DNA of 64,000 bases from Flavobacterium sp. Lineage in GTDB: Bacteria > Bacteroidota > Bacteroidia > Flavobacteriales > Flavobacteriaceae. The notes beneath the pieces were generated by a model. The model had not been told where the DNA came from. It saw only the letters and a program-made list of their open reading frames with translations, and did no database searches. This document shows positions 15,830 through 24,462 of the stretch, piece by piece. A program made the translations under genes and the position numbers. The stretch spans positions 37,688 through 101,687 of the forward strand of contig NZ_JAPZSP010000029.1 of NCBI RefSeq assembly GCF_027531705.1, written 5' to 3'. Positions within the stretch are counted from its first letter, which is position 1. Every line of letters begins with the position of its first letter.

Positions 15830-16540
15830 TTTACTTTTTTTAGCATAAGTATTATCAGGCGCATAGATAAATAAGCAAGATTTGTTTTTAATAGTCTTGA
15901 TAATATTTTTGCTCAATTTTTGAGGTAAAGCAGGACAACCTTGGCTTCTTCCAAGAATTTTATTCTTATTAGACTTTATATAAGCATTAGAAACATAAGG
16001 AGCTCCATGTACCACAATATCTCTCATTCTAGCTTTGTGATTGATTCCTCTTTCTAAACCGTCAAGTTTTAATGACAATCCGTGGCTTCCAACATAGGTT
16101 TCGCCTGTTGCAAAAAAACCTAAACTACTTTTATTAGAATCTGCTTTGTTAGAAAATTTGCTTGCATAAACTTTTCCCGAGTTAACACCATGAGCAACTA
16201 AAGTATTGTAAAGTATTTTATTTTCGTTCAAATCTATTACCCACAATCTTTTTTGGTAAGATGGTAAACTATAATCTACTATGGTTAGGATATTCTTTCT
16301 GATTTTGCCTTGTTCTTTCAAAGCATAAAAACCTAACAAGCCTTTTTCAAAACTTTTTAGTTTAGGCAATGCATTTTTATTAGTTTCAAGATTGTTATAA
16401 ACTTCTTCAATAAACAACATTTTATCTAATGACGTCATCGAAGAAAAGGAAGATGGCGAAGTGATTTTTACATTTGCTTCTTTTGCAGTAAAAGAAAACA
16501 ATGAAAACGATACAAAAAACAGAATCAGTTTAAAATTCAT
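15818..16540 (-). CDS. Murein L,D-transpeptidase-like protein (YkuD_2 family)
   Basis: A 240-residue secreted protein (signal peptide MNFKLILFFVSFSLFSFTAK) with the YkuD_2 catalytic core. It contains DYSLPSYQKRLWVIDL, VVHGAPYVS (catalytic His) and GRSQGCPALP (catalytic Cys, about residue 208). The family cuts or exchanges peptidoglycan stem peptides in the periplasm. It faces the larger transpeptidase gene, and their coding ends overlap by 12 bp. Its own promoter would lie in the 245-bp divergent spacer 16541-16785 shared with the DUF5916 gene. Confidence 0.88.
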   Translation of the reverse strand: MNFKLILFFVSFSLFSFTAKEANVKITSPSSFSSMTSLDKMLFIEEVYNNLETNKNALPKLKSFEKGLLGFYALKEQGKIRKNILTIVDYSLPSYQKRLWVIDLNENKILYNTLVAHGVNSGKVYASKFSNKADSNKSSLGFFATGETYVGSHGLSLKLDGLERGINHKARMRDIVVHGAPYVSNAYIKSNKNKILGRSQGCPALPQKLSKNIIKTIKNKSCLFIYAPDNTYAKKSKLIV

Positions 16541-16758
16541 AGGTTAATCTTTTAGTAGTTAAATAGTTTTGGGGCGACAAATATAGAAACAAATTTTTTA
16601 TTAACAAATTTTTCAACAATAAAACATCGATTAAAATCAATATTTAACGTTTAAGCGCAAGCCACATACTCAAATACCATTACTATTAGAAGTTAAATAC
16701 CAAAAACCAAGCCAATAAAAAATTTTAATGAAACAGTAGGAAATTTCGATAAATTGGC

Positions 16759-16766
16759 TACTTTTG
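16759..16766 (+). promoter_or_regulatory. -7 box upstream of the DUF5916 gene
   Basis: TACTTTTG lies 19 nt before the ATG at 16786. No clear -33 TTG is seen. Confidence 0.5.
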
Positions 16767-16785
16767 CTCAACTAACCAACAGCTC

Positions 16786-19221
16786 ATGAACCGTTTGCAA
16801 TTCAATTACCTTATCTATTTTATGTTTTTTTGTTTTTTGGTACATGGGCAAAAAAAAACATACTCAACCAAGTTTACAAATGAAGCAATTTCTATTGATG
16901 GTGTTTTTGACGAAGAAATTTGGAAAACAGCATCAATTGCTAAAGACTTTGTAAAATATGATCCTGATAATGGTAAACCAGAAGCAGATTATTGCAAAAC
17001 AGAAGTTAAAATAGCTTATGATAACGAAGCAATTTATGTGGCAGCAACTTTGTATGACAATGAACCTAACAAAATTTTAAAAGAAATATCCAACCGTGAT
17101 GCAGAAGCAGTTGCAGATCAATTTGGAATATTTTTTAATGGTTTTAACGACGGACAACAAGAATTTAGATTTTACGTGACGGCTGCCGGAGTTCAAAAAG
17201 ACTATTTATACACAAATGACAATGGCGAAGATGGCTCTTGGGATGCTATTTGGGCGAGCAAAGTAAAAATTACTGACATTGGCTGGACAGTTGAAATGAA
17301 AATTCCCTATGCAGCCTTGCGTTTTTCTCCAGAAAAAAAACAGACTTGGGGATTGAATCTTTTTAGAGAATTTCGTCGCGAAAGACAATACTATACTTGG
17401 AATCTAATTGATACCAAAATACCCACTGAAGCAACTCAGGCAGGAATACTTGAAGGTATTGAGAATATAAAACCACCAACCAGACTGTTTTTTATTCCTT
17501 ACTCTTCTTTTTACTTAAATGCTAATGAATATCAAAAAACCAAAGGTGAGTTCAAAGGTGGATTAGACATTAAATATGGCATTAACGACGCTTTTACTCT
17601 CGATGCTATTTTGGTTCCCGATTTTGGACAAACAGCTTTTGATAAAGTTGAATTAAATCTTACGGCTTTTGAACAACAATTTGCAGAAAACAGACCTTTC
17701 TTTACAGAAGGCACAGAACTTTTTAGCAAAGGAAATTTATTCTATTCAAGAAGGATCGGTGGCGAACCATCGACTACTCCAGAACTTGACGAAAATGAAG
17801 AATTTGTAGAAAATCCTTCAAAAGTAAATTTATTAAATGCCTTAAAAATTTCAGGAAGAACTAAAGATGGTTTAGGAATTGGGTTCTTAAATGCCGTTAC
17901 CGAAAAAACTTATGCTACTATAAACAATACAACATCAGGAGAAAATCGTAGAGCCGTATCTGAGCCATTGGCAAATTACAACATTCTTGTGGTAGATAAG
18001 CGATTTAATCAAAATTCGTCAGTATCGATAATAAACACTAACGTAACTCGTAATGGAGAATTTAGAGATGCCAATGTTACCGGATTATCTTTTGATTTAA
18101 GAAACAAACAAAATTCTTTTCAAATCTTAGGCAACAATAATTATAGTGCCGTAAATGATTATACAGATAAATTTGGAACAAAATCATTTTTAGAATTTAA
18201 TGAAACTGCTGGCAAATACAGATATGGAATCGGTGGTGAATATACTTCTAACGATTATGATAATAATGATATGGGAATTAATTTTATAACGCATTATCAT
18301 GCTCTTTATGGTAATTTTAGCTATAGAATTCTGAATCCCACAAAAAGATTCAATCGATTCAGTATTTTCAACAATGCTTATTCAGAATTTGATAATAGAA
18401 CAGGAAGAGTTCAAGAATTTACTTTTAACACAAACATAAATACGACTAGTAGAAAAAATGATTATTTAGGTTATGGATTATCATTTAGACCTGTAGAAGT
18501 TTCTGATTTTTACGAACCACGTTCTTTCAATGAAGCCCGTTTTCTTACACTTCCTAAATATGCAAACGGTTATATATATTTTTCATCTAACTTCAATAGA
18601 AAATTTGCTATTGATCTAAATCCATCGGTAACTATTATAAATGAAGATAAACGTGCAACATACAGTATGGAAATTATGCCACGTTACCGATTTTCAGATA
18701 AACTTTCACTGATATATGATTTCTTTATAAGAGCACAAAAAAATGATATTGGGTTTGTTACAAACAAAGATGATAATTCGAGTGATGTTTATATGGGTCG
18801 TAGAGACAGAACAACTATTACAAATTCTGTTACAAGTAAATTTTCGCTCAATAATGTAATGAACTTAAACCTTTCTTTGCGCCACTATTTATCTTATGCG
18901 ACCTATAACCGTATAAGTACGTTGCAAAACGATGGAAGTATACAAACCAACGGGATTAATCCTCAAGATTACAGTAGAAATTACAACACTTGGAATTTAG
19001 ATTTGTCTTATTCTTGGTGGTTTGCCCCTGGAAGTCAAGTAAGTGTTTTATATAGAAACAATAGTGTTACTGAAGAAGATAAATTTACCGGTGTAGATAA
19101 CAAATTTGATGCTAACATAAAAAAATCTTTAAACCACCAAAATCTAGACCACATTTTCTCTATTAGTGTTCGCTATTTTATTGATTATAATTCGGCTAAA
19201 CATTGGTTTTCTAAAAAATAA
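16786..19221 (+). CDS. DUF5916 outer-membrane protein with N-terminal CBM9-like domain
   Basis: An 811-residue secreted protein. After a signal (LIYFMFFCFLVHGQ) comes a CBM9-like sandwich with the family phrase ISIDGVFDEEIWKTA. This is followed by QFGIFFNGFNDGQQEFRFYVTAAGVQ and GWTVEMKIPYAALRF. From about residue 230 the DUF5916 region begins, including ENRPFFTEGTELFS. It continues as alternating strands suggestive of an outer-membrane barrel and ends with an aromatic-rich strand. The function is unknown; carbohydrate or membrane-associated roles have been guessed from the CBM9 fold. It appears monocistronic. Confidence 0.88.
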   Translation: MNRLQFNYLIYFMFFCFLVHGQKKTYSTKFTNEAISIDGVFDEEIWKTASIAKDFVKYDPDNGKPEADYCKTEVKIAYDNEAIYVAATLYDNEPNKILKEISNRDAEAVADQFGIFFNGFNDGQQEFRFYVTAAGVQKDYLYTNDNGEDGSWDAIWASKVKITDIGWTVEMKIPYAALRFSPEKKQTWGLNLFREFRRERQYYTWNLIDTKIPTEATQAGILEGIENIKPPTRLFFIPYSSFYLNANEYQKTKGEFKGGLDIKYGINDAFTLDAILVPDFGQTAFDKVELNLTAFEQQFAENRPFFTEGTELFSKGNLFYSRRIGGEPSTTPELDENEEFVENPSKVNLLNALKISGRTKDGLGIGFLNAVTEKTYATINNTTSGENRRAVSEPLANYNILVVDKRFNQNSSVSIINTNVTRNGEFRDANVTGLSFDLRNKQNSFQILGNNNYSAVNDYTDKFGTKSFLEFNETAGKYRYGIGGEYTSNDYDNNDMGINFITHYHALYGNFSYRILNPTKRFNRFSIFNNAYSEFDNRTGRVQEFTFNTNINTTSRKNDYLGYGLSFRPVEVSDFYEPRSFNEARFLTLPKYANGYIYFSSNFNRKFAIDLNPSVTIINEDKRATYSMEIMPRYRFSDKLSLIYDFFIRAQKNDIGFVTNKDDNSSDVYMGRRDRTTITNSVTSKFSLNNVMNLNLSLRHYLSYATYNRISTLQNDGSIQTNGINPQDYSRNYNTWNLDLSYSWWFAPGSQVSVLYRNNSVTEEDKFTGVDNKFDANIKKSLNHQNLDHIFSISVRYFIDYNSAKHWFSKK

Positions 19222-19303
19222 TCTTTTAGTAATTACTAAATCGATTTCGTTTTTTTTAGTTAAATTTTACCCTGTTCTTTTCAATTCAGGTTTTGCAAAT
19301 GCT

Positions 19304-19311
19304 TATCTTTG
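19304..19311 (+). promoter_or_regulatory. -7 box upstream of gpmI
   Basis: TATCTTTG lies 17 nt before the ATG. The upstream TTTTC (about 19278-19282) is a weak -33 candidate. Confidence 0.55.
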
Positions 19312-19328
19312 TGTAAAATACTATCACA

Positions 19329-20846
19329 ATGAACAAAAAAGTAATACTGATGATTCTTGATGGTTGGGGAAAATCTCCAGACCCAAAAGTTTCAGCAATC
19401 GACAATGCCAATGTACCTTTCATCAATAGTTTATATACCAAATATCCGAGTGCGCAACTAAGAACTGATGGTCTAAACGTAGGTTTGCCAGAAGGTCAAA
19501 TGGGAAATTCTGAAGTTGGTCACATGAATCTTGGTGCTGGACGAATTGTGTATCAAGATTTAGTAAAAATCAACTTAGCCGTTGAAAATAAAACATTACA
19601 CAACGAACCAGAATTAGTCGCTGCATTCAAATACGCAAAAGAAAATAACAAAGCCGTTCACTTATTAGGTTTGCTTTCTGATGGCGGAGTGCATTCGCAT
19701 ACTTCGCACTTACGCGGACTGATTGATGCATCACAAGAATATGGTTTAGATAAAGTTTATGTTCATGCTTTCACAGATGGTCGTGATGTTGACCCAAAAT
19801 CGGGTTCTTTGTATCTTGAAGATTTGAATAATTATATTTACGATACCAAAGCAAAATTAGCTTCTGTTGTAGGTAGATATTATGCAATGGACAGAGACAA
19901 ACGTTGGGAAAGAGTAAAAATAGCTTACGATTTACTGGTAAACGGAACAGGAAAACATTCAACAGATGCTGTTTTGAGTGTTTTAGAAAGTTATAAAAAC
20001 GACATTACTGATGAGTTCATTGATCCAATTGTAATGGTTGATGGCGATGACAAACCAGTAGCAACTATTCAAAATGATGACGTTGTAATTTTCTTCAACT
20101 TCAGAACTGATAGAGGTCGTGAATTGACAGAAGTGCTTTCGCAAGAAGATTTCCACGAGCAAAATATGCATAAATTGAACTTGTACTATGTTACAATGAC
20201 CAATTATGATGATACCTATAAAAATGTACATGTGATTTATGACAAAGATAATTTGACAGAAACACTTGGAGAAGTTATAGAAAAAGCAGGAAAAACTCAA
20301 ATTCGTATTGCCGAAACTGAAAAATATCCACACGTTACATTCTTCTTTTCGGGCGGAAGAGAAATTCCATTTGTAGGCGAAACTAGAATTTTGAGAAATT
20401 CTCCAAAAGTTGCCACTTACGATTTGCAACCAGAAATGAGTGCTTATGAACTAAGAGATGCACTTGTTCCAGAATTAAACAAAGGCGAAGTTGATTTTGT
20501 ATGTTTAAATTTTGCTAACGGCGATATGGTTGGGCATACAGGTGTTATGGCAGCAGCAATAAAAGCTTGTGAAGCCGTTGATGCTTGTGTAAAAGATGTT
20601 GTAGAAGCAGCTTTTGCAAACAATTACACTACAATAATAATTGCTGACCACGGAAATTGTGAAACCATGATTAATCCTGATGGTTCTCCAAACACAGCAC
20701 ACACAACTAATCCAGTGCCAATTATTTTAGTTGACAAAGAATTAAAAACAATTCATGATGGCGTTTTGGGAGACATCGCTCCTACTATTTTAGAGTTGAT
20801 GGGAATTGAAAAACCCGCTGTGATGACACAACATTCGTTGTTGTAA
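19329..20846 (+). CDS. gpmI: 2,3-bisphosphoglycerate-independent phosphoglycerate mutase
   Basis: A 505-residue glycolytic enzyme that interconverts 3- and 2-phosphoglycerate using two Mn ions and a phosphoserine intermediate. It is an alkaline-phosphatase-fold protein. The first metal Asp is in LMILDGWG, and the nucleophile Ser61 is in GQMGNSEVGH. HSHTSHL and GRDVDP mark the substrate domain, and NFANGDMVGHTG and ADHGNCE supply the remaining metal ligands. The length is typical. The gene has its own promoter box and a strong terminator inside a dispersed element downstream. Confidence 0.97.
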   Translation: MNKKVILMILDGWGKSPDPKVSAIDNANVPFINSLYTKYPSAQLRTDGLNVGLPEGQMGNSEVGHMNLGAGRIVYQDLVKINLAVENKTLHNEPELVAAFKYAKENNKAVHLLGLLSDGGVHSHTSHLRGLIDASQEYGLDKVYVHAFTDGRDVDPKSGSLYLEDLNNYIYDTKAKLASVVGRYYAMDRDKRWERVKIAYDLLVNGTGKHSTDAVLSVLESYKNDITDEFIDPIVMVDGDDKPVATIQNDDVVIFFNFRTDRGRELTEVLSQEDFHEQNMHKLNLYYVTMTNYDDTYKNVHVIYDKDNLTETLGEVIEKAGKTQIRIAETEKYPHVTFFFSGGREIPFVGETRILRNSPKVATYDLQPEMSAYELRDALVPELNKGEVDFVCLNFANGDMVGHTGVMAAAIKACEAVDACVKDVVEAAFANNYTTIIIADHGNCETMINPDGSPNTAHTTNPVPIILVDKELKTIHDGVLGDIAPTILELMGIEKPAVMTQHSLL

Positions 20847-20876
20847 AAATCTGATTTAGCAAAAGACAAAACCTAT

Positions 20877-20984
20877 CTAGCCCTGATAGCAATGAAAATA
20901 AAAAAGTCCCGAGTGTTTCGGGACTTTTTTATTGTAATGGATAGCAGGAAAAGGGAAAACAAAAATTCCCAAGCTATTCGCTCC
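20877..20984 (+). repeat. Hairpin-cassette intergenic element, copy A
   Basis: The ends CTAGCCCTGATAGCAATGAA and GGATAGCAGGAAAAGGGAAA enclose a terminator hairpin, and a TATTCGCTCC tail lies 3 nt from the CoA-transferase stop. The same outer words occur around different central hairpins at 37370-37504 and 53268-53346 (both in the opposite orientation). Confidence 0.75.
20899..20933. terminator. Bidirectional terminator after gpmI
   Basis: The stem AAAAAGTCCCGA / TTCGGGACTTTTT with a GTGT loop lies between convergent genes and forms the centre of the dispersed element. Confidence 0.9.
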
Positions 20985-20986
20985 TA

Positions 20987-22282
20987 CTACATTTTATTGA
21001 ATAATTCGTAATACTCTCTTTCGATGCTTTCTTGGTGATTTGGATGTGCAATTCTTACCAATTCGGCAGCACGTTGTTTCAATGTTTTTCCGTATAAATC
21101 GGCTATTCCGTTTTCGGTAATTACATAGTGAATGTGTGCTCTTGTGGTTACAACACCAGCGCCTTGTTTTAAGAAAGGAACAATTCTGCTCAATCCTTTT
21201 TTGGTAGTTGATGGCAAGGCAATTATTGCTTTTCCACCCTCACTTAATGATGCTCCACGGATAAAATCCATTTGTCCTCCAACGCCAGAATACATTTGTG
21301 GCCCAATAGAATCGGCACAAACTTGCCCTGTCAAATCGACTTCGATAGCTGAATTTATAGCTACCATTTTTGGATTTTTTCTAATTCTTGCCGTATCATT
21401 TACCATTGAAGATTCTTTCATTTCGATAAATGGATTATCGTGAACGTAATCATACAAACGTTTTGAACCCATTAAGAAAGTTGCTAAAACTCTTCCGCGT
21501 AAAGTTCCTTTATAATTACAGTTGATTACATCACTTTCTATTAAATCGATTACACCATCAGAAAACATTTCGGTGTGTAAACCTAGATTTTTATGATTTG
21601 TCAATTTGCTTAAAGCAGCATTTGGAATAGAACCAATTCCCATTTGAAGCGTACTTTCGTCTTCAATTAAAGAAGCAATATAGCCTCCAATTTTTTCTTC
21701 TTCGTCAGTAAACGGAACAACATCGTGACCGTAAATTGGGGTATCAACCTCAACTAAATAATCAATTTCGGAAACGTGCATAATTCCGTCGCCAAAAGTT
21801 CTTGGCATTTGCGGATTTACTTGCGCTACAACAACTTTTGCGTTCTCAATTGCGGCAACGGTTGCTTCTACAGAAACACCGAGCGAACAATAACCATGTC
21901 TATCTGGAGGCGAAACGTGTATGAAAGCGACATCAAGTGGTAAAACATTTTTACGAAACAGATGAGGCAATTCACTCAAGAAAACGGGCGTATATGAACC
22001 ATTTCCTGCTTTAAGAGTATGACGAACATTGGCTCCCATAAAAAACGAATTCACATGAAAACTGTCTCTTAATTCGGGGTTAGCATACCGAGCTTCTCCT
22101 TCTATATGAAGGTGACAGACCTCTACGTCTCTTAATTCTGAGGCTCTTTCGGTTAATGCGTTTGCTAATATAGTTGGTGCTGCTGCGGCAGCTTGAAGAT
22201 AAACTCTATCTCCAGATTTTACGACTTTTACAGCTTCGGCTGCAGTAACATATTTACTCATACCTTTTTTAATTTTAAGCAA
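20987..22282 (-). CDS. Acetyl-CoA hydrolase/transferase family CoA transferase
   Basis: A 431-residue class I CoA-transferase of the acetyl-CoA hydrolase / 4-hydroxybutyrate CoA-transferase group, which moves CoA between acyl-CoA and a carboxylate. The catalytic glutamate is in GLHTEMFSDG (about residue 203), preceded by the glycine loop GIGSIPNAAL. The C-terminal domain has GGQMDFIRGA and VVTTRAHIHYVITENGIADL, also diagnostic. The exact acceptor (acetate, succinate or 4-hydroxybutyrate) cannot be assigned from motifs alone. It appears monocistronic, with its stop 3 nt from the dispersed element. Confidence 0.88.
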   Translation of the reverse strand: MLKIKKGMSKYVTAAEAVKVVKSGDRVYLQAAAAAPTILANALTERASELRDVEVCHLHIEGEARYANPELRDSFHVNSFFMGANVRHTLKAGNGSYTPVFLSELPHLFRKNVLPLDVAFIHVSPPDRHGYCSLGVSVEATVAAIENAKVVVAQVNPQMPRTFGDGIMHVSEIDYLVEVDTPIYGHDVVPFTDEEEKIGGYIASLIEDESTLQMGIGSIPNAALSKLTNHKNLGLHTEMFSDGVIDLIESDVINCNYKGTLRGRVLATFLMGSKRLYDYVHDNPFIEMKESSMVNDTARIRKNPKMVAINSAIEVDLTGQVCADSIGPQMYSGVGGQMDFIRGASLSEGGKAIIALPSTTKKGLSRIVPFLKQGAGVVTTRAHIHYVITENGIADLYGKTLKQRAAELVRIAHPNHQESIEREYYELFNKM

Positions 22283-22388
22283 ATATACGAGGTTTGATTA
22301 GTATGAAATATGATAAAACTCATTTCAAAATATGAATCTATAATTTATTAAATAAAAGTTAAAATTTCATAATCAATAGTATTACTAT

Positions 22389-22396
22389 TATATTTG
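22389..22396 (+). promoter_or_regulatory. -7 box upstream of the LRR-TerC-TetR-ABC-HlyD-TolC cluster
   Basis: TATATTTG lies 40 nt before the LRR gene ATG. A second candidate, TAACTTTG, is at 22401-22408. Neither has a clear -33 TTG at 19 nt. Confidence 0.45.
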
Positions 22397-22436
22397 CACT
22401 TAACTTTGCTGTTATTAATACTAAACAATATTAATC

Positions 22437-23069
22437 ATGAAAAAAATATTTTACATATTAGCGTTATTACTTGCATTGTCAAACTTATCTTTTGGTCAAA
22501 ACAATGAAAAAGAAAAAGAATTTACAACACTAAATGATGCCTTAAAAAGTCCTGAAAAAGTTTTTCGTTTAAACCTTAGCAACCAAGATATTTCTATTTC
22601 AAGTGAGCAATGGTTACGATTTATAAATTTGGAATATTTAAATTTAAAGAACGATCATTTAAAAGAAATTCCAATTGCTATTACAAAAATTAAATCACTA
22701 AAAACGATTGACTTGAGCGGAAATGATTTTACAATTTTGCCAGAGGAGTTTTCAAATTTGACCAATTTGGAAGAAATCTATTTGAATGATGAAAAGAATA
22801 TGAATCTTCCTAAAACGCTGTCAATTTTGGCAAAACTGCCTAAGTTAAAATCGTTACATCTTGAAAATGATAATTTATCGAAATTGCCAAGCGAAATTTT
22901 ATTGTTTAAAAACTTAGAAAACTTGTACCTAAATCAAAATAATTTTAAAAAAATTCCTGAAATTCAATCATTAGATCATTTAAAATATCTTGATTTAAAA
23001 GACAACAACATCAAACCTGAATTACAGGATATGAAAAACCTAAACTTCGGATTTAAAATAAACTTCTAA
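22437..23069 (+). CDS. Secreted leucine-rich-repeat protein
   Basis: A 210-residue protein with a signal peptide (MKKIFYILALLLALSNLSFGQ). About five to six LRR units of the x-L-x-x-L-x-L-x-x-N/D-x-L-x-x-L/I-P type follow, such as LKTIDLSGNDFTILP and LENLYLNQNNFKKIP, forming a small solenoid. LRRs serve protein binding; the partner is unknown. It is first of a tightly spaced run with TerC, TetR, ABC, HlyD and TolC genes (10 nt to terC). Having a Sec signal, it is unlikely to be the cargo of the type I exporter. It could instead be a periplasmic or surface accessory. Confidence 0.85.
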   Translation: MKKIFYILALLLALSNLSFGQNNEKEKEFTTLNDALKSPEKVFRLNLSNQDISISSEQWLRFINLEYLNLKNDHLKEIPIAITKIKSLKTIDLSGNDFTILPEEFSNLTNLEEIYLNDEKNMNLPKTLSILAKLPKLKSLHLENDNLSKLPSEILLFKNLENLYLNQNNFKKIPEIQSLDHLKYLDLKDNNIKPELQDMKNLNFGFKINF

Positions 23070-23079
23070 AAATACAATC

Positions 23080-23784
23080 ATGATAGATGCTTTAATACCT
23101 TTACTTTCCTTAATTGCATTAGAAGTAATTCTAGGAATAGACAACATCATTTTCATTTCGATACTTGCCGATAAACTTCCAGAAAGTCAGAGAAACAAAC
23201 TCCGTTTTTGGGGAATTGGTTTAGCTATGGTAATGCGATTGGCTTTACTTGCTTTTATTTCATGGATACTAAAATTAGATAAAACGTTATTCTCACTTTT
23301 TGAAATTGACTTCACCGGAAAAGGATTAATTCTAATTTTAGGAGGATTATTTTTAATCTACAAAAGCACCAAAGAGATTTATCACAAAACAGAAATCGCA
23401 AATTCACACGAAGCCGAACTTCCAAAAAAAGGGAATTTTAGCAAGCTTTTGGGTGAAGTAATTCTGTTAGATTTAGTTTTTTCAATAGATTCAATTATCA
23501 CTGCAGTTGGTATGGTAGACGAACTTTGGGTAATGTATACTGCTGTAATTGTAACCGTAATCATTATGTTATTTGCCTCTAAACCAATTAGTGGGTTTAT
23601 CTCTAAACATCCATCTTTCAAAATATTAGCACTTTGTTTTTTAATGATGATTGGAGTTTCACTTATTGCAGAAGGCTTCCACTTTGAAATACCTAAGGGA
23701 TACATCTATTTTTCAATGGCATTTGCCTTTTTAGTAGATGTAATCCAAATGAAAACGATTCCGAATACTACTAAAAAAGATTAA
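23080..23784 (+). CDS. TerC-family integral membrane protein
   Basis: A 234-residue protein with about seven membrane helices. The paired acidic intramembrane motifs of TerC are present, LEVILGIDNIIFI (about residues 14-26) and LLDLVFSIDSIITAVGMV (about 128-145). TerC proteins are linked to tellurium resistance and, in other bacteria, to Mn export to secreted enzymes or exoenzyme metallation. Here it is embedded between an LRR gene and a TetR regulator in a type I exporter cluster (4 nt to tetR), so a role in metal supply to exported proteins is a reasonable guess. Confidence 0.9.
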   Translation: MIDALIPLLSLIALEVILGIDNIIFISILADKLPESQRNKLRFWGIGLAMVMRLALLAFISWILKLDKTLFSLFEIDFTGKGLILILGGLFLIYKSTKEIYHKTEIANSHEAELPKKGNFSKLLGEVILLDLVFSIDSIITAVGMVDELWVMYTAVIVTVIIMLFASKPISGFISKHPSFKILALCFLMMIGVSLIAEGFHFEIPKGYIYFSMAFAFLVDVIQMKTIPNTTKKD

Positions 23785-23788
23785 TATC

Positions 23789-24460
23789 ATGCAAAATATA
23801 CTTTCAAATATCATCATTTCTGTCAACGACAAATTGTACGTAAAAAACCCTGAAACATCAGAATTGGGCAAAAAAATTATCGAACAAAGTATTCTACTAA
23901 TTGACGAAATCGGATTTGAAAACTTTACTTTCAAAAAATTAGGTGAAAAAATAAGTTCCAACGAAAGTTCTATTTATCGTTATTTTGAGAGCAAACACAA
24001 ACTAATGTTATATCTTTCCTCATGGTATTGGGGCTGGATAGAATACAAATTAGCATTTGCCACAACCAACGTTTCCAATCCGATGGAACGATTAAAAAAA
24101 GGCATTACCATTGTTACCGAAAAAGTAGAAGACGATTCAACAACGTTGCATATTAATGAATCTGTTTTAAATAAAATAATCATACAAGAATTCACTAAAA
24201 CCTTACTTACCAAAGAAGTAGACGAAGAAAATAAAGAAGGTTTTTTTCTAGTTTACAAAAGAGTAATCAACCGAATTATTGAAATGATTAACGAAGTAAA
24301 TCCGCAATATGCTTTTGCCAAAAGTTTAGCATCGTCTATTGTAGAAGGCGCATTGCACCAGCACTTTTTGAAAGATCATTTAAAAACGATTACTAATTGT
24401 AACGAAAACGTTTCTCCAACAGATTTTTATATTAATCTAATTGAAAACACATTAAGATAA
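23789..24460 (+). CDS. TetR/AcrR-family transcriptional regulator
   Basis: A 223-residue regulator. The N-terminal helix-turn-helix reads IGFENFTFKKLGEKISSNES followed by SIYRYFESKHKLMLYL (about residues 40-78), a classical TetR DNA-binding region. The C-terminal domain is helical and ligand-binding. It is internal to the cluster (4 nt after terC, 2 nt before the ABC gene) and so is probably autoregulatory. The inducer is unknown. I could not find a convincing inverted-repeat operator in front of the cluster. Confidence 0.88.
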   Translation: MQNILSNIIISVNDKLYVKNPETSELGKKIIEQSILLIDEIGFENFTFKKLGEKISSNESSIYRYFESKHKLMLYLSSWYWGWIEYKLAFATTNVSNPMERLKKGITIVTEKVEDDSTTLHINESVLNKIIIQEFTKTLLTKEVDEENKEGFFLVYKRVINRIIEMINEVNPQYAFAKSLASSIVEGALHQHFLKDHLKTITNCNENVSPTDFYINLIENTLR

Positions 24461-24462
24461 TC

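Noticed and set aside
19166..19360. A small open frame between the DUF5916 gene and gpmI
   Set aside because: It overlaps the 3' end of one gene and the 5' end of the other in a different frame and contains the gpmI promoter.
19983..20429. A 148-codon open frame on the minus strand inside gpmI
   Set aside because: It is fully antisense to a conserved glycolytic gene, its protein is Cys/Phe/Ile-rich and nonsensical, and no promoter box precedes it.
22437..23069. LRR protein as cargo of the neighbouring type I exporter
   Set aside because: It has an N-terminal Sec signal peptide and no RTX repeats or C-terminal type I signal.
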